Below are positions 32,545 to 34,260 of a DNA stretch of 34,260 nt, in pieces. A program made the translations under genes and the position numbers. The notes under the pieces are model-generated. The model was not told where the DNA came from, did not search any database, and saw only the letters and a program-made list of their open reading frames with translations. The DNA is taken from assembly GCA_019310975.1 (NCBI GenBank), contig JAFDDH010000025.1, positions 1 through 34,260 of the forward strand, written 5' to 3'. The first letter of the stretch is position 1; every line of letters starts with the position of its first letter. The DNA comes from Deltaproteobacteria bacterium. GTDB taxonomy: Bacteria; Myxococcota_A; UBA9160; UBA4427.

Positions 32545-33060
32545 TCAAAGCCTGGCCGCGCTCGAGCGCTCGCTCTGCTCGCGGGCCGTCCCGCGTACGA
32601 AGATCCGCCGGCCGAGCGCGTGCTCGATCGCGAGCCAGAGCACGATGGCCGTGAGGCTTCCGCCGACGTCGAGCAGCACGTCCCCGACTGCGCCCGTGCG
32701 CACTCCGGACGCGGCCTGGCGCACCTCGTCGGCTGTGGCGATTGCGGTCGCGGCGCCAAGCGCAGTGGCCGCCATCGCCAGGCTCCGCAATCGCGTGGTC
32801 AGCTCCAGTGCGCGCAGCGCGAGCAGCACCAGCAGGCCGTAGACGGCGGGATGGGCCAGCTTGCGGATCCCGTTCACGATCTCGTCGCGGTCGAGCGCGT
32901 CGAGGCCGGGGCAGAGCCAGTCGAGCAGCGGGCCGAGGATGCGCGATGTCTGCGGCGCGCTCCACGGGTCGCTGCCGAGGATCCAGATCACAGCGGCCCA
33001 GATCAGCACGGGAACCCAGGCGGAGACGAGCCGAAATCGGTCGCGAGCCGGCATAGGCAT
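32545..33060 (-). CDS. VanZ-like family membrane protein
   Basis: 171 residues, four hydrophobic segments. It opens MPMPARDRFRLVSAWVPVLI with the first helix ending WILGSDPWS, followed by IVNGIRKLAHPAVYGLLVLL. The motif ATADEVRQAASGVRTGAVGD, containing the family Asp-Glu-x-x-Gln, precedes the last helix. VanZ-like proteins include the teicoplanin-resistance accessory VanZ but are mostly of unknown function. ATG 33060 and ATG 33054 are both possible, with no clear ribosome-binding site. It is cotranscribed with cstA and divergent from a D-Ala-D-Ala-ligase-like gene 147 nt away. Confidence 0.87.
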   Translation of the reverse strand: MPMPARDRFRLVSAWVPVLIWAAVIWILGSDPWSAPQTSRILGPLLDWLCPGLDALDRDEIVNGIRKLAHPAVYGLLVLLALRALELTTRLRSLAMAATALGAATAIATADEVRQAASGVRTGAVGDVLLDVGGSLTAIVLWLAIEHALGRRIFVRGTAREQSERSSAARL

Positions 33061-33207
33061 AGATAGATGGAACCCTGTGCCCGACCCCGCGCGGGTCGGT
33101 CCGTGATCCGGACGGCCGGCTGGACGCGGCCCCCCGACCTGAGTGAGGCTCCCGCCAGAGCCGCGGGCAGGATAGGGCAGGGCGAGCCCCTGCGCGGACT
33201 GGAGTGC

Positions 33208-34260
33208 ATGAGCGAACGCGCAGCAGCGGCCGGAACCGGCCCGGGTTCCCGACTCGAGATCGGCCTCGTCTACGAGACCTTCGAGACCTACGCGCGCCGG
33301 TCGGGCGAGCCCGTGGACGCGCACGTCGAATACGAGCCGCTCGCCACCGTCGAGGCACTCGAGGCGGCCGTGCGCCGACTCGGCCATCGGCCGGTGCGAC
33401 TCGGATCGCCCTTCGATCTGCTGGAGTCGATCGGCGCTGGGTGCCTGCCCCGAGTCGACGTGGCCCTGAATATTGCCGAGGCCTTCGGCTCGCGGAACCG
33501 CGAGAGCTTTGCGCCGGCGCTCCTCGAGATGGCCGGCGTGCCCTATCTCGGCTCGGACGGACTGACTCTCTCGCTCACCCTCGACAAGGCCTGGGCCAGC
33601 GAGCGAGCCGCCGCCGCTGGCCTCTATGTGGCACCGCACTGCGTGCTCTCGAGTGCTGCCGAGGCGCACGCAGCGGCGCTGCCGGCGCCCTTCCCGCTCT
33701 TCGTCAAGCCGCGCTGGGAGGGCGCGTCGAAGGGCATTCGTGCGTCGTCGCGCGTGGAGGATCGCGAGGGCCTGGCTCGCGAGGTGGCCCGCATTGCGAG
33801 TGATTACGCGCAGCCGGCGCTCGTCGAGGCGTTCCTGGACGGCGCCGAGTACACCGTGACCGTCGTTGGGCACGCGCCGGCGCGGGCGCTACCGGTCCTG
33901 CAGCGCGCCCTCGATCTGGATTCGCGGATTGGGCTGCACGCACTGGAGGGCCCGGGCGACGACGCCCCCGCGCCGCGCGAGCACTGCGCGCCGGGCGCGC
34001 TGGACACCGCGCTCGAGGCCGAGCTGCAGCGTCTGGGCGAGCGGGCATTCGCGCTCTTCGACTGCCGCGACTTCGCGCGGGCCGATTTCAGGCTGGACGC
34101 AGAGGGCCGCGCGTGCTTTCTCGAGATCAATCCCCTGCCGACCTTCGCGCCCGACGGCAGCTTCGGCATACTCGCCGAGCTGCAGGGTCGATCACTCGAC
34201 GAGCTGCTGGCGGATGTGATCGGCGAGGCACTCGAGCGGCCGGAACTCGCTGCGCACACG
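33208..34260 (+). CDS. D-alanine-D-alanine ligase-like ATP-grasp protein (3' end outside window)
   Basis: 351 codons are open from ATG 33208 to the right edge. GGAG lies 4 nt upstream. The N-terminal domain (LEIGLVYETFE, VDVALNIAEAFGSRNRES, GVPYLGSDGLTLSLTLDKAW) matches the Ddl-type fold. The ATP-grasp core has FPLFVKPRWEGASKGI (ATP-binding lysine and glycine loop), PALVEAFLDGAEYTV and ARADFRLDAEG. CFLEINPLPTFAPDGSFG, with the Glu and Asn that bind Mg2+, follows. It joins a carboxylate to an amine with ATP; D-Ala-D-Ala is only one possibility, because many solitary paralogs ligate other amino acids. It lies outside any mur/fts cluster. The gene may have a further domain beyond the edge. Confidence 0.88.
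   Translation, partial: MSERAAAAGTGPGSRLEIGLVYETFETYARRSGEPVDAHVEYEPLATVEALEAAVRRLGHRPVRLGSPFDLLESIGAGCLPRVDVALNIAEAFGSRNRESFAPALLEMAGVPYLGSDGLTLSLTLDKAWASERAAAAGLYVAPHCVLSSAAEAHAAALPAPFPLFVKPRWEGASKGIRASSRVEDREGLAREVARIASDYAQPALVEAFLDGAEYTVTVVGHAPARALPVLQRALDLDSRIGLHALEGPGDDAPAPREHCAPGALDTALEAELQRLGERAFALFDCRDFARADFRLDAEGRACFLEINPLPTFAPDGSFGILAELQGRSLDELLADVIGEALERPELAAHT

Noticed and set aside
33060..34260. Glycopeptide-resistance (van) cluster
   Set aside because: VanZ-like and Ddl-like genes are adjacent, but vanH, vanX and the vanRS regulators are missing and vanZ is cotranscribed with cstA.

Overview
The window is high-GC bacterial DNA (GC-rich third positions, GTG starts, short intergenic gaps) carrying mostly chromosomal housekeeping and envelope genes. 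Clues to the host are a K+-independent membrane pyrophosphatase, an alaC-hom-thrC operon, a PilT ATPase, a sigma-54 promoter, an ECF sigma/NrsF-type pair, a lysine/arginine-rich histone-like protein and a KhpA protein. Together they suggest an uncultured deltaproteobacterial-type lineage (Myxococcota or a relative). That placement is inference from gene content, not from a marker gene. No rRNA, tRNA, CRISPR array, transposase or phage gene was recognised.

Layout. 1-5332: a partial thiamine-diphosphate enzyme (minus), then hppA with a perfect hairpin terminator and an APC permease. 5333-9654: a gap ending in four 11-bp tandem repeats, then the amino-acid operon alaC-hom-thrC. 9699-15143: a 969-residue double-domain HtrA protease of the eukaryotic Nma111/Deg7 architecture, convergent and overlapping with mgtE, then an HprK-like protein with a degraded P-loop. 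15443-18890: khpA, the wreck of an acyl-CoA synthetase gene, a TPR protein behind a near-perfect sigma-54 promoter, a 28-residue bS22 (AURKAIP1/COX24) ribosomal protein gene, a histone-like protein of only seven amino-acid types, and rpoZ. 18890-21465: a 61-bp hairpin unit present twice between rpoZ and a convergent pilT/histidine-kinase pair; the kinase has Arg where its phospho-accepting His should be.

21666-25820: an exported coiled-coil protein, a one-TM microprotein, a transglutaminase-like peptidase and a cell-wall amidase, followed by rph and rdgB. 25821-26167: no gene but three stacked repeat structures (3.6 x 27 bp, a 24-bp perfect inverted repeat, 7 x 11 bp). 26168-30805: a PilZ protein with a receiver-like N-terminus, a small unknown, a dicarboxylate/amino-acid:cation symporter, an ECF sigma with its NrsF-like anti-sigma, a 120-bp MITE-like element and a histidine phosphatase. 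30840-34260: vanZ-like and cstA on the minus strand, divergent from a D-Ala-D-Ala-ligase-like ATP-grasp gene that runs off the window.

Functional themes are threonine/alanine metabolism, ion and solute transport, peptidoglycan and envelope maintenance, and surface motility signalling. The most unusual items are the Nma111-type HtrA, the phosphoacceptor-less kinase beside pilT, the sigma-54-driven TPR gene, the bS22 microprotein, and the repeat-dense gap at 25.8-26.2 kb. I did not find a clear multi-gene undescribed system.
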